A stretch of 44,509 bases of DNA, taken from NCBI GenBank assembly GCA_002715825.1, contig PBAI01000016.1:1-44509 (forward strand). Reading direction: 5' to 3'. How positions within the stretch are numbered: position 1 is the first letter of the stretch; the number at the start of each line of letters is the position of its first letter. The position numbers and the translations under genes were made by a program. Source of the stretch: Roseibacillus sp. GTDB taxonomy: Bacteria; Verrucomicrobiota; Verrucomicrobiia; Verrucomicrobiales; Akkermansiaceae. Positions 26,956 through 36,217 of this stretch are shown here, one piece after another. Below the pieces are notes generated by a model. The model was not told where the DNA came from and did not search any database. It was given only the letters and a program-made list of their open reading frames with translations.

Positions 26956-29900
26956 GTGCCAATGACTGAGGTGGAATTGACGCGAGACCTCCTGATGGAT
27001 GCCGGAGGCTGGAAGGAAATGAAGGCAGCGCGGGAGATGCATCGCGGCGGTCTTGTCCGTGTTGCAGAATACACGGACGGATGGCTTGAGGGGAGCGTGC
27101 TGATGGGAGGCAAAGAAAAAAAGGTCAGGATGCAGGTCCTTTCACGTACTCATATGGAGAACAAATGTGGTTGTTTGACAGCTCGCCGGGAGGGACGGGT
27201 ATGTGCTCATGCAATCGCCATTGGTCTTGAAGTGATTGATCCGTCTCAGCCCGTTGGGGAAGAGGGCCCGGGCCAGGATCAGGAAAAAGTCAAGTCGTGT
27301 TGGCCTCGGGTAGAGGAGGAGTTTAAGGCAGAGGCCTATCCTGTCGAGTGCCGTGTCATGTTGCCATTGAAGGTGAAGGACTCGTGGGACAGGGGGCAGA
27401 TGCTTGTAGTCTTTGCTACGGAATACGAGGGGGAAGAGCACCTTCTCAGTTCCTGGAGTGAGGACTATGCCCTTCAGGTGGCCGACCAGGACAGTCGTTT
27501 ACTGGTTACCCTTCGTCGCCTGTTTCCGGAGACTCCCCCGGGTGCAGTGAATCTCAGGCGCGAGCAATTTCTCGAGGTGCTGGATTCCCTTGTGGGACAT
27601 CCCAGGGTCTCTTTTGGGAAGAGGCATGAGGCTACAATTTCCTGTCGACCCCTCCGTCTCTCCATCGAGTGCGAGGAGAAGCGTTTGCGAGCTCAATGGC
27701 CAGTGGGAATTGAATCTCTGGTCTCGGAGAAAGATGTGTGGGGCGTTGATATGGAAAATCGTGTGTGCTACCCGGTCGCCTTGGGACTTCCGGAGTCTTT
27801 ACGAGGCGTGCTCGACGCAGGGTTGAGACTTGACCCTGTGGAGAGTTTCCCGCTGGTTTCCGCCCTCGGGAATTGGTTCGATATTGAGCAGAGCGTGCCC
27901 GCGTCGCTGCCCCAGCAGGGTTCTCCGGATGTGGAAGTTATTTTTGACGGTTCCTTCAATCATCTGGAGGGGAGGATGACCTTTATCTACGGCCCGAACC
28001 GACGTTTAGCGGGTCAGGTTGAGGGGGCGCTGCTCGAGATGGGGGAGGAGCAAGTGCTCGCTAGTATTGCTCTGGAGAAGCTGGCAGAGGACGCGCTCCG
28101 GCAGTGGGGGTTTGAGGGGCCTTCGCGTGGTGGTAAGTTCGTGATGCGGAACCCGGAAGAGATCCTGCGCTTTTTCGCTCATGGTTTACACAGGCTGGAC
28201 TCGGACTGGATTGTGATCAAGGGAGACCGGTTTTCCGAATTTGCGAAAGATGTAGTCCCTGTACGGCCGGTCTACAATCTGACGGGCAGTGGGGAGAACT
28301 GGATGGAGGTCGAAATTGATTATGACACTGGAGATGGTGGCAGTATACAACGGGAGGAAATTCAGAGGCTCCTGAGGACCGGGCAATCCTCATGTTCGCT
28401 GGGAGGTAACCGGAAAGCTGTGATGGATCCTGATCAGCTCGATGACGCCATGGAATCGATTGCCGATTGTGATCCTCAGCAGGTGGTTCCCGGGGTATTT
28501 CGGGTTGATGCCGTGCAAGCGGCTTATCTCCAGCATAGTGCGGGGGATCTTGGTTTGCCCGCTGCCGATCAATTGCACCCTTCAGAAGAGAATGGTTCCG
28601 CATTGCATCTCGGATCCCTGAAACCGGTTCTCCGCCCGTATCAGAGGGAAGGCGTTGAGTGGCTCTGGAAGCTGTCGGAAATGCGTATGGGAGGAGTTCT
28701 TGCCGATGATATGGGATTGGGCAAAACGCTTCAGTCTCTCGCCTTTATTGTAGCGCGAGGTGGCCCATCCCTTGTGGTATGTCCCTCATCTCTGGTTCAA
28801 AACTGGCTGGAAGAGTCCGCAAAGTTTGCGCCGGAGCTGGAAGCGGTTGCAATTGAGGGGCCAGCACGCGCAGAGACTCTCGAAAAGAGCTCCGCTGCGG
28901 ACCTGCTCGTCACCAGTTATGCTCTTCTGCGTCTCGATATCGATCTTTACAGGGAGCGAAATTTCAAGGTGGTTATCCTGGATGAAGCCCAGAATATCAA
29001 GAATCCGGAGGCTCAGGTATCGCGGGCAGCATTTCAGCTAAAAGCGGAGCATCGCTTTGCTCTGACAGGCACTCCGATGGAGAATTCCGTAACGGACCTC
29101 TGGTCCATCATGAACTTTGTTCTGCCCGGTTATCTTGGTGACCGGTCCAGATTTGCAGACCGTTTCGAGAAGCCTCTTGCACGTGGCAATGAACCCAGAC
29201 TGCAGCGTCGCCTGTCACGGCGGCTGAGGCCGGTGGTGTTGAGGCGACTCAAGGAACAGGTAGCCAAGGATCTACCTCAAAAAATCGAACAAGTGCGATA
29301 TTGTGAACTGAGTAAGACGCAGCGCGAGGTTTATCAGTCCCTGCTTGAAGAGGGGCGTAGAATGATCGCCGGATCAGAGGGTGGGCAGAGGCGGATGTTG
29401 GCTCTGACCGCGCTTTTACGCCTTCGGCAGGCTTGTTGTGACTTACGACTTCTGAATCTTCCTGATGTCGATGAACAGAATGGTTCTGTGAAGATGCAGG
29501 AATTGAGTGGATTGCTTGATGAGGCGGTCGAGGGAGGGCACCGGGTTCTTGTCTTCAGCCAGTTCGTGCAGATGCTGCAGGGTATTGTCCCTGTGCTGGC
29601 AGACCGCGGCTTCGAGTTCTGTTATCTCGATGGTCAAACTCGCAATCGAGGTGATGTCGTAAGGCGTTTTCAGGATTCAGCCATTCCTGTTTTCCTAATC
29701 AGCTTGAAGGCAGGGGGGGTAGGCTTGAACCTGACCGGTGCGGATACCGTGATTCATGTTGATCCGTGGTGGAATCCGGCAGTTGAGGCGCAGGCTACGG
29801 ACCGTGCGCATCGGATTGGTCAGAAGCGGGTGGTAACATCGTACAAATTGATTGCGAGGGATACCGTCGAGGAGAAGATTCTTGCGCTTCAGCAGCGCAA

Positions 29901-29991
29901 GAGGGAAATGATAACCTCAACTCTTGGAGATGGATCCTCCGGGGGAAACGTGGGTCTCGATGAAGAGGAAATTCTGGGACTTTTCGGATAG
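26956..29991 (+). CDS. SNF2/RapA-type helicase with N-terminal SWIM zinc finger
   Basis: CGC...CAHA (CxCxnCxH SWIM); ADDMGLGKTLQSLA Walker A; LDEAQNIKNP; LTGTPMENS; ISLKAGGVGLNLTGADTVIHVDPWWNPAVEAQATDRAHRIGQ. Confidence 0.95.
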   Translation: MPMTEVELTRDLLMDAGGWKEMKAAREMHRGGLVRVAEYTDGWLEGSVLMGGKEKKVRMQVLSRTHMENKCGCLTARREGRVCAHAIAIGLEVIDPSQPVGEEGPGQDQEKVKSCWPRVEEEFKAEAYPVECRVMLPLKVKDSWDRGQMLVVFATEYEGEEHLLSSWSEDYALQVADQDSRLLVTLRRLFPETPPGAVNLRREQFLEVLDSLVGHPRVSFGKRHEATISCRPLRLSIECEEKRLRAQWPVGIESLVSEKDVWGVDMENRVCYPVALGLPESLRGVLDAGLRLDPVESFPLVSALGNWFDIEQSVPASLPQQGSPDVEVIFDGSFNHLEGRMTFIYGPNRRLAGQVEGALLEMGEEQVLASIALEKLAEDALRQWGFEGPSRGGKFVMRNPEEILRFFAHGLHRLDSDWIVIKGDRFSEFAKDVVPVRPVYNLTGSGENWMEVEIDYDTGDGGSIQREEIQRLLRTGQSSCSLGGNRKAVMDPDQLDDAMESIADCDPQQVVPGVFRVDAVQAAYLQHSAGDLGLPAADQLHPSEENGSALHLGSLKPVLRPYQREGVEWLWKLSEMRMGGVLADDMGLGKTLQSLAFIVARGGPSLVVCPSSLVQNWLEESAKFAPELEAVAIEGPARAETLEKSSAADLLVTSYALLRLDIDLYRERNFKVVILDEAQNIKNPEAQVSRAAFQLKAEHRFALTGTPMENSVTDLWSIMNFVLPGYLGDRSRFADRFEKPLARGNEPRLQRRLSRRLRPVVLRRLKEQVAKDLPQKIEQVRYCELSKTQREVYQSLLEEGRRMIAGSEGGQRRMLALTALLRLRQACCDLRLLNLPDVDEQNGSVKMQELSGLLDEAVEGGHRVLVFSQFVQMLQGIVPVLADRGFEFCYLDGQTRNRGDVVRRFQDSAIPVFLISLKAGGVGLNLTGADTVIHVDPWWNPAVEAQATDRAHRIGQKRVVTSYKLIARDTVEEKILALQQRKREMITSTLGDGSSGGNVGLDEEEILGLFG

Positions 29992-30046
29992 TCCTAAGGA
30001 CCTCACCATCGTTTACGAGTTGGTGGAGCGATCGTCCATTTGAAGA

Positions 30047-30493
30047 CTAGAGCACAGTTGTGATCTTGGTAGTTACCGAATTGGCAAGAAAGCACTCTTG
30101 ATGTGCCTTGTGATGAAGTTCTTCAAGTTTTTCAGCTGAGACCGTGACGCCCTCTGCCCATACGGTTTCAGGATGCAGCTCAACTCTCGCCAGAACGGGC
30201 TTTCCACTTTCGCCCTTCTCGAGAAATCCAACCGCCTTGTCCACATAGCTCTCGAGGGTAAGATTTTGCATGGAGGCTAGGGCGAGAAAGGTCAGCATGT
30301 GACAGCTCGAGAGGGACGCGACGAAAGCCTGCTCCGGGTCAGGAATTTCGGCGGTGCCGAGATAATCCGCAGCGGCAGAGGCTCTGAGGGAAATTCCATG
30401 CCCGAAATCAAGGTCATGATCCCTCGAGTAGCTCTTGTATCCGAAGTCCTTGTTGTCACGGTTCCAAGTGAGAGTAATAGGGTGGGAGCTCAT
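30047..30493 (-). CDS. OsmC family protein
   Basis: DPEQAFVASLSSCHMLTFLALA and a second Cys context HQECFLANSV, typical of the OsmC/Ohr superfamily. Confidence 0.9.
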   Translation of the reverse strand: MSSHPITLTWNRDNKDFGYKSYSRDHDLDFGHGISLRASAAADYLGTAEIPDPEQAFVASLSSCHMLTFLALASMQNLTLESYVDKAVGFLEKGESGKPVLARVELHPETVWAEGVTVSAEKLEELHHKAHQECFLANSVTTKITTVL

Positions 30494-30570
30494 ATTCAGT
30501 AGTCGGTCAGAAATACATTCAGATTAGTCGAAGTTCCTTTGTCTACAGCGAACGCTCTTCCCTGAACATC

Positions 30571-31710
30571 CTAATTTGGATTCAGCTTCTGGTGGAGCTG
30601 CTGCAGAGATGCAACAATTGGATTAAATCCAGTCAGCTCCTCGCCCGAGTTCACTTTCTTGCTGGAGGCGACCCGCTTGGCGATCAAAGACTTGATGCTG
30701 TCTATGATGACGGGCTCGTTCTGGATGAGAAGGTTCAGTTCGGCGGCTTTCTGAAGCGAAAAGATATTCATGTTACATGATCCGGTAAACACCAGCTCCT
30801 CATCAAAGAGCAGCAGCTTGGCGTGGATCATGGTGTCTGTGAGGTAGACTTCGACGGGGGCCCGGCTGTAGAGATCGTGGATCGCCCAGTAGTTCACGTC
30901 ATTGCCGATATTAGCTTCTCTTGAGAAGAGCACCGTGATGCGGATGCCTCTTTCTGCAGCCTCGACAAGAGCATCAGCAAATTCAGGGTCTCCAAGGTAG
31001 GCGACCTCGATATAGATGGACTTCTGTGCCTGCGTAATGAGATTGAGGACTGCGGGCTTGATCTCAAAGGACGATTCGCCTGTTGGCCGGTGGGCGTTGC
31101 AGAGGAACTCGATATTACGTTTCAGATCAAAGGCAACTTCACCCCGCATTCTCGCTCGGAGCCTCTGCACGAGTTGAGGGCCCTCCAAGGCGAGCATGTA
31201 GTCAAAATAGTTCTGGTGCCGGTCCTCAATATTGATGCTTCCCGTGACGAGAAGGCGTTCGTCAAAGATATAATATTTGGTGTGGGTCTTGTTGACCCAG
31301 TCGACCGTCACATTAGGGTGGGCGAGGAGAGCAGCCCCCAGTTGCTGGTCATATTCGTCCTCCACGAAGGTATCGGGAAAGGTGCGCCCGATGATCCTGT
31401 AGACGATCCGCTTAAGTAGGGGGATTTTGCGCGGGAAGAAAGGTTTGCGATTCATCTCGATCACCTCGCACATGATTGCCCCGATGTCCTTGATGATACG
31501 GATCTTCACGCCGCGCTCAGCAGCTGCCAGAACTGCTTCGCCCACGCGCATGCCGGATTCATCCGCGCGCCAGACATACATGAAGATTTCTACGCTCTCC
31601 TGCGCCCGTTCTAATTCCCTGATGATCAGTTCAAAGGTGGGTTCTGCAACCCGGTCCGGGGGAAATGGCCCGTTCAGCGGAGGGTGCAGGAGGTGATAAT
31701 GTTCGCTCAT
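30571..31710 (-). CDS. phospholipase D-like / cardiolipin synthase-type protein
   Basis: Two HKD motifs: HTKYYIFDERLLVTGSINIEDRH and HAKLLLFDEELVFTGSCNMN. Likely start Met 31710 (MSEHYHLLHPP); ORF extends to 31734. Confidence 0.9.
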   Translation of the reverse strand: MSEHYHLLHPPLNGPFPPDRVAEPTFELIIRELERAQESVEIFMYVWRADESGMRVGEAVLAAAERGVKIRIIKDIGAIMCEVIEMNRKPFFPRKIPLLKRIVYRIIGRTFPDTFVEDEYDQQLGAALLAHPNVTVDWVNKTHTKYYIFDERLLVTGSINIEDRHQNYFDYMLALEGPQLVQRLRARMRGEVAFDLKRNIEFLCNAHRPTGESSFEIKPAVLNLITQAQKSIYIEVAYLGDPEFADALVEAAERGIRITVLFSREANIGNDVNYWAIHDLYSRAPVEVYLTDTMIHAKLLLFDEELVFTGSCNMNIFSLQKAAELNLLIQNEPVIIDSIKSLIAKRVASSKKVNSGEELTGFNPIVASLQQLHQKLNPN

Positions 31711-31907
31711 AAATGCGTACCCTTGTCTGAACACGATCGACTCCGGGCGAAACAGGAAAATCAGGAATATGACAATTTCGCAGGGGATGGCATGCTATCC
31801 GGAGGCAAACTGACGGTGAAGAGTGGAGGAACATCGCGAGCCTCGAACGGAAATTGGAATTTGTGGTTTGAGATAGCCCGGGAAGAGCCCCTACAATAGA
31901 CCCACCC

Positions 31908-32618
31908 ATGGGACGTGCATTTGAGTATCGGCGAGCCGCCAAGGAGAAGCGGTGGGACAAGATGTCGAAGGTCTTTCCCAAGCTTGCAAGAACCATCACA
32001 ATGGCGGCAAAGGAGGGAGGTCCCGATCCAGACAGCAATTCAAAGTTGCGCACGGCGATCATCAACGCCAAGGCGGAGAACATGCCCAAGGACAACATCG
32101 CGACTGCCATCAAGCGCGCGGCGGGTAAGGACATGGCTGACATTTCGGAGGTCAATTATGAGGCGAAGGGGCCTCACGGAGTGATGTTGTTTATTGAAAC
32201 GGCAACTGATAATACGAATCGAACGGTCACGAATGTTCGCACCCCGATCAACAAGGCCGGGGGAGAGATGCTCAATAGCGGCTCTCTTGAGTTTCTTTTT
32301 GATCGTAAGACGGTGATCCAGTTCGAGAAGAAGGAAGATCACGATCTCGAGGAAATTGAGCTCGAACTTATTGACCATGGTCTTGAGGAAATGGAAGAGA
32401 ACGAGGGAATGGTTTTCGTATATGGAGATTTCACCAATTTCGGCTCTCTGTCGCAGGGTTGCGAGGAACTCGGCATCGAGTTGAGCAGGGCTGGTCTGCA
32501 GAGGATTTCCAATAATCCCCAGGAGTTCAGCGAGACTCAGCTGGACGAGATCGAGTCCCTCATCGACAAGCTCGAGGATGATGAGGACGTGCAGGCGGTC
32601 TATACGAACATCGCCTGA
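31908..32618 (+). CDS. yebC: YebC/PmpR family DNA-binding regulatory protein (TACO1-like)
   Basis: [71 protein letters not shown] is a clear YebC signature. Confidence 0.95.
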   Translation: MGRAFEYRRAAKEKRWDKMSKVFPKLARTITMAAKEGGPDPDSNSKLRTAIINAKAENMPKDNIATAIKRAAGKDMADISEVNYEAKGPHGVMLFIETATDNTNRTVTNVRTPINKAGGEMLNSGSLEFLFDRKTVIQFEKKEDHDLEEIELELIDHGLEEMEENEGMVFVYGDFTNFGSLSQGCEELGIELSRAGLQRISNNPQEFSETQLDEIESLIDKLEDDEDVQAVYTNIA

Positions 32619-32640
32619 AGCTGCGGCAGGAGGTAGAGAG

Positions 32641-33423
32641 TCATACAGGGTGAACGGTGTATCCCCCGGAGCGCTCATCAGCCTCAAGTTTCAGGAAGCC
32701 GTGGTCTTCGGCGCCCAGCAGGACTTCGTTAAAGGACCTGAAACCATGGGCACGTTCGTTGAATCCGGGGTTACGACGCTTAAGGGCCTGTTTGATCATG
32801 GACCCCCAGATGGCCTCATCGTTGCCCCGCTCCTCAAGAAGGGCTTCGAAGGTGTCCGCAACCTGTTCAAGGGCGTCCTCGGTGGGAGGGCCGTCCGAAG
32901 ACTTCCTGCCTGCGGTTTTCTTCTTGGTGACCTTCTTGGCTGCCTTCTTCTTAACAGTCTTTTTGGTGGGTGATTTACGGACGAGGTCATCATAGTAGAT
33001 AAATTCGTCACAATTTTTGATGAAGAGGTCCGAGCTTGAATTCTTCACGCCAACCCCGATCACGGTCTTGGCGTTTTCTCTTAGTTTACTGACAAGAGGC
33101 GAAAAATCAGAGTCTCCCGAAATGATCACGAAGGTGTCGACGTGGCTCTTGGTATAGCAGAGGTCAAGAGCGTCCACCACCATCCGGATATCAGCAGAAT
33201 TCTTCCCGGACTGTCGGAAGTGAGGGATCTCGATCAGTTCAAAGGCGGCATCGTGAAGATCGCGTTTGAATTCCTTAAATCTTGAGAAATCGCAGTAGGC
33301 CTTTTTCAGGACGATGTGCCCCCGCAAAAACAGGCGTTCAAAGACCTTTGTGATGGAGAAGGTTGGATAACGGGCATCGCGGGCGCCAATGGCGATGTTC
33401 TCCAGATCGAGAAAGACCGCCAT
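32641..33423 (-). CDS. NYN (PIN-like) domain protein with Lys-rich linker and C-terminal OST-HTH/LOTUS domain
   Basis: MAVFLDLENIAIGA, NSADIRMVVDALDL, ISGDSDFSPLVSKLRE (NYN acidic residues intact); linker SPTKKTVKKKAAKKVTKKKTAGRK; C-terminal GSMIKQALKRRNPGFNERAHGFRSFNEVLLGAEDHGFLKL (LOTUS). Confidence 0.9.
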   Translation of the reverse strand: MAVFLDLENIAIGARDARYPTFSITKVFERLFLRGHIVLKKAYCDFSRFKEFKRDLHDAAFELIEIPHFRQSGKNSADIRMVVDALDLCYTKSHVDTFVIISGDSDFSPLVSKLRENAKTVIGVGVKNSSSDLFIKNCDEFIYYDDLVRKSPTKKTVKKKAAKKVTKKKTAGRKSSDGPPTEDALEQVADTFEALLEERGNDEAIWGSMIKQALKRRNPGFNERAHGFRSFNEVLLGAEDHGFLKLEADERSGGYTVHPV

Positions 33424-33534
33424 GGTGGCATTGGGATCATTGAGGGAAGTCGTAATAACGGAGTGTAGGCATGATGAAGCCCGGGAGCAAGAAGCTACCT
33501 GTCACCGATTTCCAGCGCTTTGGAGGAACACGAA

Positions 33535-35007
33535 TTACTTTTTGCCGGTTCCAGGTCTTCTGTAGGAAACGCCCAGATCATTTGTGCGGACAGACTTCAG
33601 TTTTCTGGCCAGACGATCCTCGAATTTCCGGGTGATATCTGCATGTGAAGCATCGTCAGCAAGGTTGGTGAATTGTCCTGGATCCTTCACCATATTGAAC
33701 AATTCACGCCCCCCGGCAGCCTGTTCACCATACTGAAGGTAAGCCCAGTTTCGATCACGGATAAGAAATCCTTTTCTCATGGGAGCCACGCAAAACGCAT
33801 CCTTGCGGACTTCGTGTTCCGGGTCATCGAGCATGCGGGAAATATCCTTTCCCTGGAGGCGTTCGGGAACCTCAAGGCCACAGAGGGCGGCGGTGGTGGG
33901 ATACAGGTCCAGTAGTTCAACAAAGGAATGGCAGACTGCAGGTTTCTTTCCCGGCACACAGATGATGAGGGGAACGCCGGCGGATTCATCCCGCAGGCTG
34001 ACCTTCGCCCAGAAATCGTGCTCACCGAGGTGAAAGCCGTGGTCGCTGGTAAAGATGATGATGGTGCGGTCGATGAGATTTGCACTGTCCAGCGCATCAA
34101 GGACCTTGCCCACCTGGGCGTCCATGTAGGCGACCGAGGCATAGTATCCTCCGATGGCCTTTTTCTGCCGACGAACGTCCATCTTCATATTGGCGCTGGT
34201 GCAGTAATTGATGCCGGCCTTTGGGATGTCTTCCCAGTCACCCTCGATCTTGGGTGGAAGGATCATCCTGCTGTAAGGCTTGAAGGGTAAGTAATAGGAA
34301 CGTGGAGCGACAAAAGGAACGTGTGGGCGAACAAATCCCACCCCGAGCCAGAAGGGTTGCTTCGAATTCTTCCGCGCTTCGATGAGCTCGCAGGCCTTGG
34401 CGGCAGTCCTTCCGTCAGAGTGGACAAGATCGTCCCCGTCGGCCTCTACAACTACGAAGGTGTTCCCACCTACGGCGGGTTTTTTGCCGTCAGGATTGTT
34501 CTGAAGGGTTTCTCCATCACCGGCTGCTCTCCATTCGGGACCCTTGCTGTTGAATCGCTCGGTCCAGGAGGCCTCATCATCAGCGCCGTGGCCTCCTCCC
34601 TCGATCCCACCGGGGACTCCCATGTGATAGATCTTACTCACCCGCGAGGCGTGGTATCCATTGTTGATGAAGTGCTGGGACCATGTGGCACGGTTTCCGA
34701 TTCGGGGCCGGGGATTCCGGTAGCCCAGTTCCCCGGTGGCGTGGGGGTAGTAGCCCGACATGAAGGAAGCACGGGATGGACCGCAGTATGTGCCTTGGCA
34801 GTAGGCTCGGGTAAAGCGCGTCCCACGTGCGGCAAGACGATCAATGTTGGGAGTCTGACAGATCTTATTGCCGTAGCACGAAAGCGCCGTGTAGGTAAGG
34901 TCGTCGGAAATGAGGAAGACGACGTTATACTGCGGGAGATCGGTCGCGGTGAGCTTTGGAGCGTAGCTGCAGAAAAGAATACAGAGAAGAAGAACCGGCC
35001 GCTTCAT
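33535..35007 (-). CDS. arylsulfatase / iduronate-2-sulfatase-like sulfatase
   Basis: Signal peptide; NVVFLISDDL; formylglycine motif CGPSRASFMSG; FTSDHGFHLGEHDFWAK. Confidence 0.93.
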   Translation of the reverse strand: MKRPVLLLCILFCSYAPKLTATDLPQYNVVFLISDDLTYTALSCYGNKICQTPNIDRLAARGTRFTRAYCQGTYCGPSRASFMSGYYPHATGELGYRNPRPRIGNRATWSQHFINNGYHASRVSKIYHMGVPGGIEGGGHGADDEASWTERFNSKGPEWRAAGDGETLQNNPDGKKPAVGGNTFVVVEADGDDLVHSDGRTAAKACELIEARKNSKQPFWLGVGFVRPHVPFVAPRSYYLPFKPYSRMILPPKIEGDWEDIPKAGINYCTSANMKMDVRRQKKAIGGYYASVAYMDAQVGKVLDALDSANLIDRTIIIFTSDHGFHLGEHDFWAKVSLRDESAGVPLIICVPGKKPAVCHSFVELLDLYPTTAALCGLEVPERLQGKDISRMLDDPEHEVRKDAFCVAPMRKGFLIRDRNWAYLQYGEQAAGGRELFNMVKDPGQFTNLADDASHADITRKFEDRLARKLKSVRTNDLGVSYRRPGTGKK

Positions 35008-35140
35008 ATTACGGTAGCGTAGGGCTCAAGCTGGCAGAACCAATCACATTCAACAGACTGCAGGAGCGGTAAAGGAGGCAGCTGTTTTCCGGTTTTTCCA
35101 GCGGGTGGAACCGTGCCGTGGCCAGTGCGTTGTTTCCCCA

Positions 35141-36031
35141 TTACTTGAGCACACCGGAGAGATCGAAGGCCGTGACTTTGTTCTCAAGCATCTGGGGAAC
35201 AATGAGCAAATTTTTCTTAGCGATATAGGCGATATCAGCTGAACCCTTGGGGAGGTCTAGAACAGAGGTCACTGCTCCCTTGGCGCTGATATGGAGAACC
35301 GCACCTTCAATCCAGTCGGTAACCAGAAAGCCACCCTTACCGTCCAGTTCTACGCCATCCAGATTTCCAACCGTTGCCGAGGTTACTGGTTTCACCTTGC
35401 GAGTGCGGAGGTCCATGGCGAGAAGCCGGCCCAAGGTCAGGGTCTCAAAAGAGTCCTGAATATCGCGTCCCCACCCGGCGATGTAGAGCGTATTGCCGTT
35501 CACGAGAAGCCCGTTCGGGCTGTCGAGTTCGATTCCAGAGGCTATTTTCGATATCTTGCTGGCCTGCAGGGCGTAAATAGAACTGGCCAGCATGTCGGAT
35601 ACCAGCACTGTGCCGCGCGGCGTCACCGCGACATCATTGAGAAATTTCGCTCCTGCCACTTCGTGGATTGCCACGGTGTTTGCAGTTTCAATGGTGATTC
35701 CTACCAAGCGGTCAATATCGGCAACCCAGAGCACTCCTTCACTGGAACGGAGTCCCTTGGGAGCGTTGAGCCCGGCGAACCAGCGTGGATTTACCACTGT
35801 TCCATCAGGATTCAGAACAGAGATCACGCCGTCTCCATCCTTGCCGAGACCGCCGCCGTCACCAACCTGTGACAGGTAGATGTTTCCCGACTTTTCATGG
35901 TAGTAGGCGCTCTCGGGGGCCTTGACGCCTTTGGAAAGCTCCCAGACGATCTTTGGAGCCTGAGCGAGAGAGAGGAGGCTCGAAGCGATGAGAGCAAAAA
36001 ACACAGCTAGCAGATTGCGGTAAGTCTTCAT
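35141..36031 (-). CDS. SMP-30/gluconolactonase-like (NHL-type) beta-propeller, secreted
   Basis: Signal peptide MKTYRNLLAVFFALIASSLLSLAQA; repeated strands (SPNGLLVNGNTLYIAGWG, LDGVELDGKGGFLVTDWIEGAV). Confidence 0.8.
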   Translation of the reverse strand: MKTYRNLLAVFFALIASSLLSLAQAPKIVWELSKGVKAPESAYYHEKSGNIYLSQVGDGGGLGKDGDGVISVLNPDGTVVNPRWFAGLNAPKGLRSSEGVLWVADIDRLVGITIETANTVAIHEVAGAKFLNDVAVTPRGTVLVSDMLASSIYALQASKISKIASGIELDSPNGLLVNGNTLYIAGWGRDIQDSFETLTLGRLLAMDLRTRKVKPVTSATVGNLDGVELDGKGGFLVTDWIEGAVLHISAKGAVTSVLDLPKGSADIAYIAKKNLLIVPQMLENKVTAFDLSGVLK

Positions 36032-36217
36032 TGCGGGACGCCGAATCTAGGCCTCTGATTCAGGTCTGCCCAGTGGAAAAGGCATTTATCGATGAGGGGG
36101 CACAGAGTGTCCCGGGACCGCTGAAAATCTGGATAGATCAACAGTTATCTTACAGACGGGGCCGCTCCCGGGGATGTGTGTCTTGACGAAGGAGGTAAGA
36201 GGGACTCAGTTTGTGCT

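Noticed and set aside
29991-30030. GTCCTAAGGAC palindrome and CACCATCG/CGAgtTGGTG hairpin between the SNF2 and OsmC genes
   Set aside because: Possible bidirectional terminator, but no T-tract and an imperfect stem; not strong enough to call.
31684-31899. 71-aa + strand ORF upstream of yebC
   Set aside because: Starts antisense inside the PLD gene 5' end and shows no recognisable motif; weak coding signal.
34321-35022. 233-aa + strand ORF antisense to the sulfatase
   Set aside because: Shadow ORF opposite conserved sulfatase motifs.
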